Below, one piece after another: positions 51,884 through 60,022 of a stretch of DNA of 64,000 nt (position 1 is its first letter; each line of letters starts with the position of its first letter). A model generated the notes under the pieces. The model was not told where the DNA came from and ran no database searches. It saw only the letters and a program-made list of their open reading frames with translations. Both the position numbers and the translations under genes were made by a program. Source of the DNA: Alkalimonas mucilaginosa (GTDB lineage Bacteria; Pseudomonadota; Gammaproteobacteria; Enterobacterales; Alteromonadaceae); contig NZ_JAUGZK010000007.1 in the NCBI RefSeq assembly GCF_036327005.1, positions 62,001 through 126,000 of the forward strand. Reading direction: 5' to 3'.

Positions 51884-52069
51884 TTATGTTCTCCGAAGCT
51901 GCCGTGTCGGATGGTAGCCCTTGAACCCTGGGTTCAAGGCGGGAGTCTGATGCCGCCGTAGGCTTCCCGGTACGGGCCGGGCTTGCACAAAAGCGACAAG
52001 GTGAATCCCTTGGCAATCTGAATATCGGCTCAGGGACGTCGATCCAATCACCAACAGCTCAGAGAACAA
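51884..52069 (-). ncRNA. ssrS: 6S RNA
   Basis: The ends pair as a long closing stem (GTTCTCTGAGCTG near the 5' end, CAGCTTCGGAGAAC near the 3' end). Inside are segments close to E. coli 6S RNA: CCCTGAGCCGATATTCA, GAAGCC, CCTTGAACCCAGGGTTCAAGG and the GGCGGCATC motif. The order 6S RNA then ygfA is the known arrangement. The size is about 186 bases; both ends are estimates. 6S RNA binds sigma70 RNA polymerase and reduces transcription in stationary phase. A TATACT -10 lies at 52079-52074. Confidence 0.92.
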
Positions 52070-52388
52070 TTCCAGTATAGCACTGGCTATGGTGACTACG
52101 AAAGGGGAGGGGGCTGAAAAGCTGTGCAATTAACAGTGACTTTTGGCAAGACTCTACGGAGCTAACTGAGTGTATTCACTTTGCCTTCGCGTGGTATGCT
52201 AGTAAGCTCGGTGTAGCATTACGACTGTGGAGTCAAACACTGCACCAATGTTTGACGGGGTAGCAGAATGAAATGGAAAGCGGGCTTTCGCACTATCCGG
52301 CTGCAATCAACTGGGTTAGCGACCTTGCAAGTAAATCAGGTACACACTTTAAAACCTCTTAAGTTAGGGATCCCTCAGGTAATTCACG
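52070..52388. other. Intergenic region between 6S RNA and an unknown gene pair; zapA absent
   Basis: 319 bases without a confident gene. It contains the 6S RNA -10 (TATACT, 52079-52074, minus), an 8-base inverted repeat GTCAAACA/TGTTTGAC (52232-52239 and 52249-52256) and a candidate plus-strand promoter (TTGCAA 52325-52330, TTTAAA 52348-52353, spacer 17). A 42-codon frame (52268-52396) overlaps the next start by eight bases and could be a leader ORF, but it is unsupported. In E. coli and relatives, zapA lies directly upstream of ssrS; no zapA-like frame exists here on either strand. Confidence 0.65.
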
Positions 52389-53150
52389 ATGAATGAACTA
52401 CAGGTTATTGTGCTATCCATCCATTGTAATTTGGCCAGTCTTAATGTTCTGGTGAATGAGATCCCTTTGTATCAATCGTCTCCTTCCGAGCATAAGTTTT
52501 ATGCGTCTTTTGTTCTGAACCCCCATCTGAAAGAGCATACAAATAGCCTGACCTTGACGGTTAAAAACGACTGGAGCGAGCCGGAGCGTGTCCATGCATT
52601 TTGCGCTATCGAGCTAATTGAGCAAATTGGTGACTCGACTAAGGTGCTGGAGACATGGCGTTACGCTGAGCTGGAAAGATCCATAAACTTTAAACCATTG
52701 ACGGAAACCCTTACGTTTTCAACCGACACGGAAGTGTCCTCACTTTCGGTTGAAAGTATCTCAGCGGACAGCATTGACTTACTAATAGATGGCATAGCCG
52801 CTGCGATTGAAAGAAAAGATATTGATTTACTTTTAAATGGCTACCTGATTTCCGGGCTTTACAGTAAGTATCATCACTCTGGCTTAACATCTTCTCAATG
52901 GATGACCGCTGAAACTGCCTTATGGCGACATTGGCTAAGCGAACCCTTTAGCCTTGTGCAGAGCCGGGATACAAGGCTTGATTTCAGCCATGGCTTTTAC
53001 ACCCGGGTTGCTGGCGAAAATGGCAAAGAGCCGATTGTCTTGCAGTTTGATTGGGGAGCCATTGGTCTTGGCTTTATTACAAGCATGGACCATGATGCGC
53101 ATCGTATCATCCGGCTTGATTACGCCATTACAGAGATTTGGAAAAAATGA
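52389..53150 (+). CDS. Protein of unknown function (253 aa)
   Basis: I do not recognise this protein. It is soluble, has no signal peptide, and begins with a probable beta-rich domain (about 1-75: IPLYQSSPSEHKFYASFVLN, then NSLTLTVKN). A helical middle (about 130-185) follows, and the C-terminal third has many aromatic residues (WMTAETALWRHWL, LQFDWGAIGLGF). Its base composition looks more AT-rich than its neighbours. The start has a weak site (CAGG). The next gene overlaps it by four bases (ATGA), so the two are co-translated. The pair occupies the place between 6S RNA and ygfB where zapA usually lies. Confidence 0.8.
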   Translation: MNELQVIVLSIHCNLASLNVLVNEIPLYQSSPSEHKFYASFVLNPHLKEHTNSLTLTVKNDWSEPERVHAFCAIELIEQIGDSTKVLETWRYAELERSINFKPLTETLTFSTDTEVSSLSVESISADSIDLLIDGIAAAIERKDIDLLLNGYLISGLYSKYHHSGLTSSQWMTAETALWRHWLSEPFSLVQSRDTRLDFSHGFYTRVAGENGKEPIVLQFDWGAIGLGFITSMDHDAHRIIRLDYAITEIWKK

Positions 53151-53620
53151 CAACAAAATTACTGATGGTTGTTTGTTTGCTCCTGATCACCCTGTTGGGG
53201 TTTTATGTCTGGCTATATTCTTTAAAAAACACAACTGTTCAGCTGGATAATTACGTCAAAACAAGCGGCTTGATTGTGTCGGTGACACTCTATCAGGAAG
53301 CCATTCAGAATCAGCTTCGTTCCTTTAACAGTGGTATCGCCCAAACCTCAACAACAGCGCACTGGAAGCTTACAGTAACGTATTCATACGACGTGAACGG
53401 TGACACTTTTTTCGCAGTCAAGACGATAATGGCCAATGAGTTAACCAACGCTTTAGTTAAAAAAGTGCTTGGAAAACCTGACGTTCGTGAGCTACAGCAG
53501 AAGATGTTGGCTTACACCCCGGGTTCTGCAATAGATGTGTATTACCGTTCAAACTGCAGCAAGACCTCGTACTTGCCGGGTATGGGCCAGCCGGTGTCAG
53601 CCAGGCAGGCGTCATTTTAA
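53147..53620 (+). CDS. Single-pass membrane protein, DUF3592-like
   Basis: The ATG at 53147 overlaps the previous stop codon as ATGA; a TTG three codons earlier is possible. The 157 residues consist of one N-terminal membrane helix (LLMVVCLLLITLLGFYVWLY) and an extracytoplasmic beta domain (about 30-157). The domain includes HWKLTVTYSYDVNGDTFFAVK and, near the end, TPGSAIDVYYRSNCSKTSYLPG. This fits the DUF3592 pattern (Y-x-V-x-G, then G-x-x-(V/I)-x-VYY). Function unknown. It is paired with the 253-aa gene. Confidence 0.75.
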   Translation: MTTKLLMVVCLLLITLLGFYVWLYSLKNTTVQLDNYVKTSGLIVSVTLYQEAIQNQLRSFNSGIAQTSTTAHWKLTVTYSYDVNGDTFFAVKTIMANELTNALVKKVLGKPDVRELQQKMLAYTPGSAIDVYYRSNCSKTSYLPGMGQPVSARQASF

Positions 53621-53632
53621 TTTTTAGCTGCC

Positions 53633-53662
53633 TTGGCCTGACTAGTGCTCAAGTGGTAGGAT
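53633..53662 (+). promoter_or_regulatory. Candidate promoter for ygfB-pepP-ubiH-ubiI
   Basis: TTGGCC (53633-53638) and TAGGAT (53657-53662) are separated by 18 bases. They lie 32 bases before the ygfB start. Confidence 0.4.
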
Positions 53663-53693
53663 AAGGCCATGCAAGCTTTTAGGTGATGTCAAA

Positions 53694-54275
53694 ATGCCAA
53701 CCCCTTATGTGTTGCCGTACGAGCAGTGGCTGCTTCGGATGGAAGAATCGCAGCTAATGGCCTCCCCAGCCGAGTTGCATGGCTTGGTCAGTGGTTTGTT
53801 GTCGGCCGGAGTACAGGCCGAGCAAAAGCAAATTCTGCCGGTATTGTACGATTTCCTCAACGACAGCCAGGCGGTACCGGTCGCGGTGCAAAAGCAGATT
53901 GTCGAGCTGATTGAAAAAACAGCCGAGCAATTGCAACACAGCGATTATTCTTTTGCCTTGCTGCTGCCAAGCGATGACGACAGTCTGATCGAGCGGTTGG
54001 AAGCGGTGGTGGAGTGGTGTCAGGCCTTTTTGGTGGGCTTTGCTGTACTGCAAACCGACTTATCGCTGGTGCCGGAGGATATTCGCGAAGCCATCGACCA
54101 ACTGACCGAAATCACCCGGCTCGATGTGCACAGCAGCAGCGACTTTTCCGAGCAGGAAAACGAAGAGTCCTACTACCTGGTGCTGGAGCATATCCGCATT
54201 CTGGCGCTAAATTGCTTTCACGAAGTCGGCCTGAAGTACCAGCAAGGTGCGGCGCCGAAAAAGACCCTGCACTGA
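53694..54275 (+). CDS. ygfB: YgfB/UPF0149 family protein
   Basis: A 193-residue helical protein with the UPF0149 pattern: SPAELHGLVSGLLSAG near the start, and WCQAFLVGFAV in the middle. The C-terminal half is acidic. YgfB proteins are soluble and of uncertain function. It is the first gene of ygfB-pepP-ubiH-ubiI, the same order as in E. coli, where the cluster supports ubiquinone synthesis. pepP starts 32 bases later. Confidence 0.93.
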   Translation: MPTPYVLPYEQWLLRMEESQLMASPAELHGLVSGLLSAGVQAEQKQILPVLYDFLNDSQAVPVAVQKQIVELIEKTAEQLQHSDYSFALLLPSDDDSLIERLEAVVEWCQAFLVGFAVLQTDLSLVPEDIREAIDQLTEITRLDVHSSSDFSEQENEESYYLVLEHIRILALNCFHEVGLKYQQGAAPKKTLH

Positions 54276-54307
54276 GCCGGCACTTATACCGGTGCTAAGG
54301 AAGAACC

Positions 54308-55669
54308 ATGAACAGGCCCCAGGCTGAGCGTCGCCAGCGATTGCTGGCTGAGTTACCTGCCTCCTCGGTCGCGGTAATTGCCGCTGGCCATGAACAGACT
54401 CGTAGTCGCGATACAGAGTATCCCTTTCGTAGCAACAGTGACTTTTGGTACCTGACCGGTTTCCCGGAGCCTGATGCGCTGCTGATTTTAGCCAAAGATG
54501 CGGCCGGGAAGGGCAGCGAGCTGTTAGTGTGCCGCGATAAAGATGTAGAAAAAGAAGTCTGGCAGGGCCGGCGTTTTGGCCCCGAGCAGGCAGAGCAGCA
54601 ATTTGGCATCGCGGCAGCCTCCATCAGCGAGCAGCAGGCGCAGTTAGTGGCTGCGATGAAAGGCAAACAGCAGTTGTGGTTTTGTTTTGGCGACGATCAA
54701 GCACTGATACACTTGCTGAACGAATGCCAGCAGCAGATCCGTACTACGCCACGCCAAAGCGAGCTGGCACCCCAACAACAGTGTAATTTACGGCCGCTAT
54801 TGAGCGAGCTGCGGCTGTTTAAAGATGAACACGAAATCAAGCTGATGCAGCAGGCCGCCAGCATCAGCGCAGCCGCGCACCAGGCTGCTATGCAGTTGTG
54901 TAAGCCCGGCATGCAGGAATACCAACTAGAGGCCTGCATACAGTACCACTGCGCTATGCAAGGCGCTCGTCACCAAGCCTACAACGCTATTGTTGGCGGA
55001 GGCGAGAATGCCTGCATTTTGCATTACACCGAAAATAACGCCGAGCTTCGCGCTGGCGATTTGGTGCTGATAGACGCCGGCTGTGAATTTGGCGGCTATG
55101 CCGCCGACATTACCCGTACTTTTCCGGTGAATGGCCGCTTTAGTACTGAGCAGGCTGCACTCTATCAATTGGTGCTGGATGCTCAACTGGCTGCGCTGGC
55201 TGAGATTAAGCCCGGCAGCAGTTTTGCTCTGGCGACCAAAGCCTGTTACCAGATATTGACCGAAGGCCTGCATCGGCTTGGCATTCTTCAAGGCGAGCTG
55301 ACGGAGTTAATCGAGGCCGAAGCCGCCAAACCCTGGATGATCCACAGCCTGGGCCATTGGCTGGGGCTGGATGTGCACGATGTTGGTTCTTATCAACCCA
55401 AAGGAGCCACGCCAGAGCCCGGCGCAAAAAACCGCCTCTTTGAGCCAGGTATGGTGCTGACGGTAGAACCCGGCCTGTACATTCCTAAAGGCAGTGATAC
55501 CGATCCCAAATGGTGGGGCATCGGCATTCGCATTGAAGACGATGTGCTGGTCACCGCAGAAGGCCATCGCAATCTCACTGTCGCTGTGCCTAAAACCATC
55601 GCTGAGATTGAAGCCCTGATGGCCATGAATACCGCAGACGCAGGAAAGCAGTATGGCCAGTTTGACTGA
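54308..55669 (+). CDS. pepP: Xaa-Pro aminopeptidase II
   Basis: PepP removes the N-terminal residue from peptides with proline in second position. The 453-residue protein has an aminopeptidase P N-terminal domain (about 1-150) and an M24 catalytic domain. Metal ligands: Asp in LIDAGCEFGG, Asp in AADITRTF, His in HSLGHWLGLDVHD, Glu in VEPGLYIP and Glu in IRIEDDVL. AAGGAAG precedes the ATG. It overlaps ubiH by 17 bases. This is the second M24 enzyme in the window, the other being at 14835-16043. Confidence 0.95.
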   Translation: MNRPQAERRQRLLAELPASSVAVIAAGHEQTRSRDTEYPFRSNSDFWYLTGFPEPDALLILAKDAAGKGSELLVCRDKDVEKEVWQGRRFGPEQAEQQFGIAAASISEQQAQLVAAMKGKQQLWFCFGDDQALIHLLNECQQQIRTTPRQSELAPQQQCNLRPLLSELRLFKDEHEIKLMQQAASISAAAHQAAMQLCKPGMQEYQLEACIQYHCAMQGARHQAYNAIVGGGENACILHYTENNAELRAGDLVLIDAGCEFGGYAADITRTFPVNGRFSTEQAALYQLVLDAQLAALAEIKPGSSFALATKACYQILTEGLHRLGILQGELTELIEAEAAKPWMIHSLGHWLGLDVHDVGSYQPKGATPEPGAKNRLFEPGMVLTVEPGLYIPKGSDTDPKWWGIGIRIEDDVLVTAEGHRNLTVAVPKTIAEIEALMAMNTADAGKQYGQFD

Positions 55670-56933
55670 GACTGCTGTGGCTGGAGCTGCCGTGTCGGAG
55701 GATATTGGTTCGAAAGTCGATATCGCCATCGCTGGTGGTGGTATGGCGGGGCTGACGCTGGCCTGGGCCTTGTTGCAGGCCCGGCCGACGCTGCGTATTG
55801 CGGTGATTGAGCAGCAGGCGGCGGTAGAGCGCTCGGTCAGTTTCGATAGTCGCAGCATTGCGCTGGCTGCCGCCAGTGTGCAGCAATTACAGGCCTGGCA
55901 ACTCTGGCCGGAGCTTGGAGCCAAAGCCTGTGCCATTCGCCATATTCATGTATCGGATCGAGGGCACTTTGGTAAATGCTACCTGCAAGCCGACCAGTTT
56001 GGGTTAACCGAGTTTGGGGCTGTGCTCGAAGTCGAGCATCTTGGCCAGTTGCTGCAGCAGCGCTTGCGTACTGTGCCTACACAGCAACTTTTGATGCTGC
56101 AACCGGATCAGATAGCATCCTTGCAGCAACACAAAGACCAGGTAGAGCTGCAACTGGCCAGTGGCAAACAGCTGGCTGCCAGGCTTTTGGTGGTGTGCGA
56201 AGGCGGTCTGTCGCCCACCCGGCAACTGGCCGGCTTTACTCTTCGCAGCGAATACTACGAGCAAACCGCAGTCATTGCCAATCTGGCGCTGGCCGAGCCG
56301 CATCAGGAGCGTGCCTATGAGCGCTTTACCGCCGATGGCCCGATAGCGCTGTTGCCACTGCCTGGCAAGCGCTACTCGCTGGTCTGGACCAGCAGCCCGG
56401 TCCAGGCTGCCAGCCTGATGCAGCTAAGCGATGATAAATTTACCGCCGCCGCCCAGCAGGCTTTTGGCTACCGGGCCGGTGTTTTTGTCAAAAGCGGTGC
56501 CCGTGCCAGTTACCCGTTAACGCTGCGGCGCAGCGACAGCCCGGTGCGTCATCGCATCGCGCTGCTTGGCAACAGTCTGCACAGCCTGCATCCCATCGCC
56601 GGTCAGGGCTTTAATCTGGCACTGCGCGATATCGTGGCTTTGGTGCAGCTGGTGAAGCAGATGCCTGCAGCCGTGGGCGATTACGCCATGCTACGGCAGT
56701 ACCAGCTGGTGCGCGAGGCCGATATGCAGCAGGTGATGACCCTGACCGATGGGTTGGTGCGGCTGTTTTCCAATCGCTCCCGGCTGGTGGCACTTGGCCG
56801 TAACCTGGGTTTGCTGGGGATGTTATTGAGCGATGATTTACAACAACCACTGGCCCGTCAGGCCATGGGCTACAGCGCTATGCAGCGGATGCAGGCGCAG
56901 CTGAAGGAGTACTCAAACGATGCAGCATTGTGA
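55653..56933 (+). CDS. ubiH: 2-octaprenyl-6-methoxyphenol hydroxylase
   Basis: UbiH is an FAD monooxygenase for ubiquinone ring hydroxylation. The 426-residue protein has the dinucleotide motif IAGGGMAGLTLAWALL and the second FAD motif ALLGNSLHSLHPIAGQGFNLALRD. AGGAAAG precedes the ATG. Eighteen or so residues before the first strand are extra compared with the E. coli start. The 3' end overlaps the next gene by 14 bases. UbiH and UbiI are similar; position first in the pair and the GNSLH-type motif favour UbiH. Confidence 0.92.
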   Translation: MASLTETAVAGAAVSEDIGSKVDIAIAGGGMAGLTLAWALLQARPTLRIAVIEQQAAVERSVSFDSRSIALAAASVQQLQAWQLWPELGAKACAIRHIHVSDRGHFGKCYLQADQFGLTEFGAVLEVEHLGQLLQQRLRTVPTQQLLMLQPDQIASLQQHKDQVELQLASGKQLAARLLVVCEGGLSPTRQLAGFTLRSEYYEQTAVIANLALAEPHQERAYERFTADGPIALLPLPGKRYSLVWTSSPVQAASLMQLSDDKFTAAAQQAFGYRAGVFVKSGARASYPLTLRRSDSPVRHRIALLGNSLHSLHPIAGQGFNLALRDIVALVQLVKQMPAAVGDYAMLRQYQLVREADMQQVMTLTDGLVRLFSNRSRLVALGRNLGLLGMLLSDDLQQPLARQAMGYSAMQRMQAQLKEYSNDAAL

Positions 56934-58164
56934 TATCACCATCGTTGGTGCTGGCAGTGCCGGCCTTACCCTGGCGTTGTTGCTGGCTCCGCTGAAGCTG
57001 TCCATCCAACTGGTAGAAAAAGGCCCGGCTCCGGAACCTGCCGCTGCTGAGTTTCAGCGGGTCAGTGCGCTGAATCTGGCATCGCAGCGCCTGTTTGCCG
57101 AACTGGGGATCTGGCCGGGGCTCAGCGAACAGCTGGCCGCTTACCAGCAAATGGACGTCTGGCAAGCCGATAGCTTTGGCCGGATTGGTTTTTCCGCCGA
57201 AGAGCAGCAATTGCCAGCCCTTGGCTGGATCTGCGACAACGAACAGATTCGCCAGCAGCTATACCAGCGCGTTAGGCAAGCGCCGAATGTGCAGTGTCAT
57301 TTCAACAGCCGTATTCAGCGCATCAGCCAGGGCGAGCAGAATGTAGCGTTGCAGCTTGATAGTGGTGAACTGCTGCTAAGCCGGTTGCTGGTGGCGGCCG
57401 ATGGTGCCAACTCCTTTGTCCGTGAATCGCTGCAGTTGCCGCTGACGCACTGGGATTATCAGCACCATGCGCTGGTGGCGACCTTAACCAGCACCGAGCC
57501 GCACCAGGCCACGGCCCGTCAGGTATTCTGGCCGGATGGCCCACTGGCGTTGTTACCACTGCCGGATAGCCGCCAGGTGTCCATTGTCTGGAGTGTACCG
57601 CCCGCGCGGGCCCAGGAACTTCAGGCACTGCCAGCCGATGACTTTGCCAGGGCAGTCACTGCTGCCAGCCAATCGGTGTTGGGGCCGCTGCAGCTTGCCA
57701 GCACCCGGCAGTTGATCCCGCTGCGGATGCGCTACGCCAATCAGTGGGTGCAGGGCAGGGTGGTGCTGGTGGCCGATGCAGCGCACAGCATTCACCCGCT
57801 GGCCGGTCAGGGTATGAATCTGGGACTGATGGATGTGGCTGCATTAGCAGAACTAATCTCAGAGCAACTGGAGCAGCAGCTTGAATTCGATTGCCCACGC
57901 ATGCTGGCCCGTTATCAGCGTTGGCGAAAATCTGAGGCACAAAGCCTGATCCTGGCGATGGAATCCTTTAAGCGGGGCTTTAGCGGTGCCGCCATGCTGC
58001 CGAAATTACTGCGGTCTGTCGGTATGACCTTGCTGGATCAGCAAGGCGGCCTGAAACAACGCATAATGGCGCTGGCCCTTGGTAATCAAGGCGATCTGCC
58101 CAAGTGCGTCCGGCCAGGTTTACGCCCGGCCAGCGGAGCCGTCAACCAGAGTAGGGCCCTTTGA
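56920..58164 (+). CDS. ubiI: 2-octaprenylphenol hydroxylase (VisC/UbiI)
   Basis: The second FAD monooxygenase of the pair, 414 residues. FAD motifs: TIVGAGSAGLTLALLLAP at the start, VAADGANSFVRE in the middle and VADAAHSIHPLAGQGMNLGLMD near 285. UbiI hydroxylates C5 of the ubiquinone precursor. AAGGAG lies nine bases before the ATG. It overlaps ubiH by 14 bases, and the set ygfB-pepP-ubiH-ubiI ends here. Confidence 0.92.
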   Translation: MQHCDITIVGAGSAGLTLALLLAPLKLSIQLVEKGPAPEPAAAEFQRVSALNLASQRLFAELGIWPGLSEQLAAYQQMDVWQADSFGRIGFSAEEQQLPALGWICDNEQIRQQLYQRVRQAPNVQCHFNSRIQRISQGEQNVALQLDSGELLLSRLLVAADGANSFVRESLQLPLTHWDYQHHALVATLTSTEPHQATARQVFWPDGPLALLPLPDSRQVSIVWSVPPARAQELQALPADDFARAVTAASQSVLGPLQLASTRQLIPLRMRYANQWVQGRVVLVADAAHSIHPLAGQGMNLGLMDVAALAELISEQLEQQLEFDCPRMLARYQRWRKSEAQSLILAMESFKRGFSGAAMLPKLLRSVGMTLLDQQGGLKQRIMALALGNQGDLPKCVRPGLRPASGAVNQSRAL

Positions 58165-58200
58165 GTAGATGCATTATAAAATCTAATTAAAAAGGGGCTG

Positions 58201-58227
58201 TTGGCACCTGGCTGCATCCGCTATAAT
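58201..58227 (+). promoter_or_regulatory. Candidate promoter of the gcvTHP genes
   Basis: A perfect TATAAT (58222-58227) with TTGGCA (58201-58206) 15 bases upstream, a slightly short spacer. It lies 88 bases before gcvT. Confidence 0.55.
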
Positions 58228-58315
58228 CGGTGCATTCTTAGTCGGTCTGGCTGCATAAGCGGTTGCTATGCTGCCTTGATACCGCCGCTGCGATACCAAG
58301 CACAGGGAGCATCGA

Positions 58316-59410
58316 ATGTCACAACAAGCTGCATCACAACACACCGTATTACACGCCAAGCATCTGGAAGCCGGTGCCAAGATGGTGGACTTTTTCGGTT
58401 GGCACATGCCAATCAACTACGGCTCTCAGATTGAAGAGCATCATGCAGTGCGCCAGGATGCCGGTATGTTCGATGTATCGCACATGACCATTGTCGATTT
58501 AACCGGTGCCCGTACCCGTGATTTCCTGCGTTTTTTGCTGGCCAACGATGTCGCTAAGCTGACGGTGCCTGGCAAAGCCCTGTACACCGCCATGCTGAAT
58601 GAAGCCGGTGGTGTGATTGACGATTTAATTGTCTACTTCCTGCAAGAAGATTACTTCCGCATTGTAGTGAACTCCGCTACCCGTGCAAAAGATTTGGCCT
58701 GGCTGGACCAGCATGCGCCTGCTTTTGAGGTGACTGTGACCGAGCGGCCAGAGCTGGCACTGATTGCTGTGCAGGGCCCCAATGCCAAGGCCAAAGTGGC
58801 CACCTTACTGGATGCCGATCAACAGGCAGCTGTGGCCGGCATGAAGCCGTTCTTTGGCGTACAAAGCGGTGATTTGTTTATCGCCACTACTGGCTACACC
58901 GGTGAAGACGGTTACGAAATTGCTATGCCGGAAGGGCAGGCAGCCGATTTTTGGCAGCAACTGCTGGATGCCGGGGTAAAACCGGCAGGCCTGGGTGCCC
59001 GTGATACGCTGCGCCTGGAAGCCGGTATGAATTTGTACGGCCAGGATATGGACGAAAGCGTATCGCCCCTGGCGGCCAATATGGGCTGGACCATTGCTTG
59101 GGAGCCAGCCGATCGCAACTTTATTGGCCGTACTGCGCTCGAGCAGCAAAAAGCCGCCGGCAGCGACAAGCTGGTTGGTCTGGTGATGGAGCAAAAAGGC
59201 GTGTTGCGTCATGGCCAGCGTGTGGTGGTTGAAGGCGGGGAAGGCATCATTACGTCCGGTACTTTTTCACCCACTCTGGGCTTTAGCATTGCGATGGCGC
59301 GGGTTCCGGCCAGTACTGGCGACAGCGCCGAGGTGGATATCCGAGGCAAGCTGATACCGGTCAAGGTGATAAAACCGGCTTTTGTTCGCATGGGCAAAAA
59401 ACTTATCTAA
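58316..59410 (+). CDS. gcvT: Aminomethyltransferase (glycine cleavage T protein)
   Basis: GcvT takes the aminomethyl group from lipoyl-GcvH and transfers it to tetrahydrofolate. It has 364 residues. The start region HAKHLEAGAKMVDFFGWHMP matches the family, as do FDVSHMTIVDLTG, GYTGEDGYEIA and RDTLRLEAGMNLYGQDM (folate-binding Asp and Glu). GGGAG precedes the ATG. The order gcvT-gcvH-gcvP is that of E. coli. The gap of 124 bases before gcvH contains a hairpin. Confidence 0.97.
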   Translation: MSQQAASQHTVLHAKHLEAGAKMVDFFGWHMPINYGSQIEEHHAVRQDAGMFDVSHMTIVDLTGARTRDFLRFLLANDVAKLTVPGKALYTAMLNEAGGVIDDLIVYFLQEDYFRIVVNSATRAKDLAWLDQHAPAFEVTVTERPELALIAVQGPNAKAKVATLLDADQQAAVAGMKPFFGVQSGDLFIATTGYTGEDGYEIAMPEGQAADFWQQLLDAGVKPAGLGARDTLRLEAGMNLYGQDMDESVSPLAANMGWTIAWEPADRNFIGRTALEQQKAAGSDKLVGLVMEQKGVLRHGQRVVVEGGEGIITSGTFSPTLGFSIAMARVPASTGDSAEVDIRGKLIPVKVIKPAFVRMGKKLI

Positions 59411-59420
59411 ACTAACAAGT

Positions 59421-59451
59421 GGTTGTTTGTACAAAAGCTGTACAAGCAACC
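59421..59451 (+). other. Hairpin between gcvT and gcvH
   Basis: GGTTGTTTGTACA (59421-59433) pairs with TGTACAAGCAACC (59439-59451) at 12 of 13 positions with a five-base loop. No T run follows, so it is more likely an mRNA-stability or pausing element than a terminator. Confidence 0.65.
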
Positions 59452-59534
59452 GCCTGCTGTATCACAATAACACTGAAACCGTCTGTGTACGCGGACAAAC
59501 GACTAAAAGAACAACGTCAGGTAAGGAATTAAAC

Positions 59535-59924
59535 ATGAGCTCTATCCCTACAGAATTAAAATACGCTTCTTCGCATGAGTGGGTGCGTCACGAAGGCGAT
59601 GGCATCTACAGCGTTGGCATTTCTGAGCATGCGCAGGAGTTGCTGGGTGATATGGTGTTTGTGGAGCTGCCGGAAGTCGGTGATACCGTCTCGCAGGGCG
59701 ATGACTGTGCGGTTGCTGAGTCGGTAAAAGCGGCTTCGGATATCTATGCGCCGCTGTCTGGCGAAGTGGTTGAAGTGAATGAATCGCTGGCCGATGCGCC
59801 AGAGCAAGTGAACGCCAGCCCGTACCACGATGGCTGGATGTTCAAAATCAAAGCCTCTGATCAGGCCGAGCTGGATGAGCTGCTGGATGCTGAAGGCTAC
59901 CAGAACCTTATCGACGAAGAGTAA
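59535..59924 (+). CDS. gcvH: Glycine cleavage H protein
   Basis: GcvH (129 residues) is the lipoyl-carrying shuttle of the glycine cleavage system. The ATG at 59535 has AAGGAA upstream and gives the family start PTELKYASSHEWVR; the longer open frame upstream is rejected. The lipoylated Lys65 is in VAESVKAASD. The C-terminal ELDELLDAEGYQNLIDEE is typical. The gap to gcvP contains another hairpin. Confidence 0.97.
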   Translation: MSSIPTELKYASSHEWVRHEGDGIYSVGISEHAQELLGDMVFVELPEVGDTVSQGDDCAVAESVKAASDIYAPLSGEVVEVNESLADAPEQVNASPYHDGWMFKIKASDQAELDELLDAEGYQNLIDEE

Positions 59925-59941
59925 AACCAATCTGTTACTGC

Positions 59942-59968
59942 GTAAGCCCCGTATAGTTCGGGGCTTAC
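59942..59968 (+). terminator. Perfect 10-bp hairpin between gcvH and gcvP
   Basis: GTAAGCCCCG (59942-59951) and CGGGGCTTAC (59959-59968) pair fully around a seven-base loop, followed by CTTTATTA, an imperfect T tract. It could be a partial terminator that lowers gcvP relative to gcvH. Confidence 0.6.
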
Positions 59969-60022
59969 CTTTATTACGCTGTACATTTTTTGTCGCCATT
60001 GTATTTATAGGACACATCAAGC

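Noticed and set aside
54270..54300. Hairpin after ygfB (GCCGGCAC and CCGGTGC) as a terminator
   Set aside because: The two arms are not complementary when checked base by base.
58165..58315. Glycine riboswitch upstream of gcvT
   Set aside because: The 151-base leader lacks the conserved glycine-aptamer core and any tandem aptamer structure that I could recognise.
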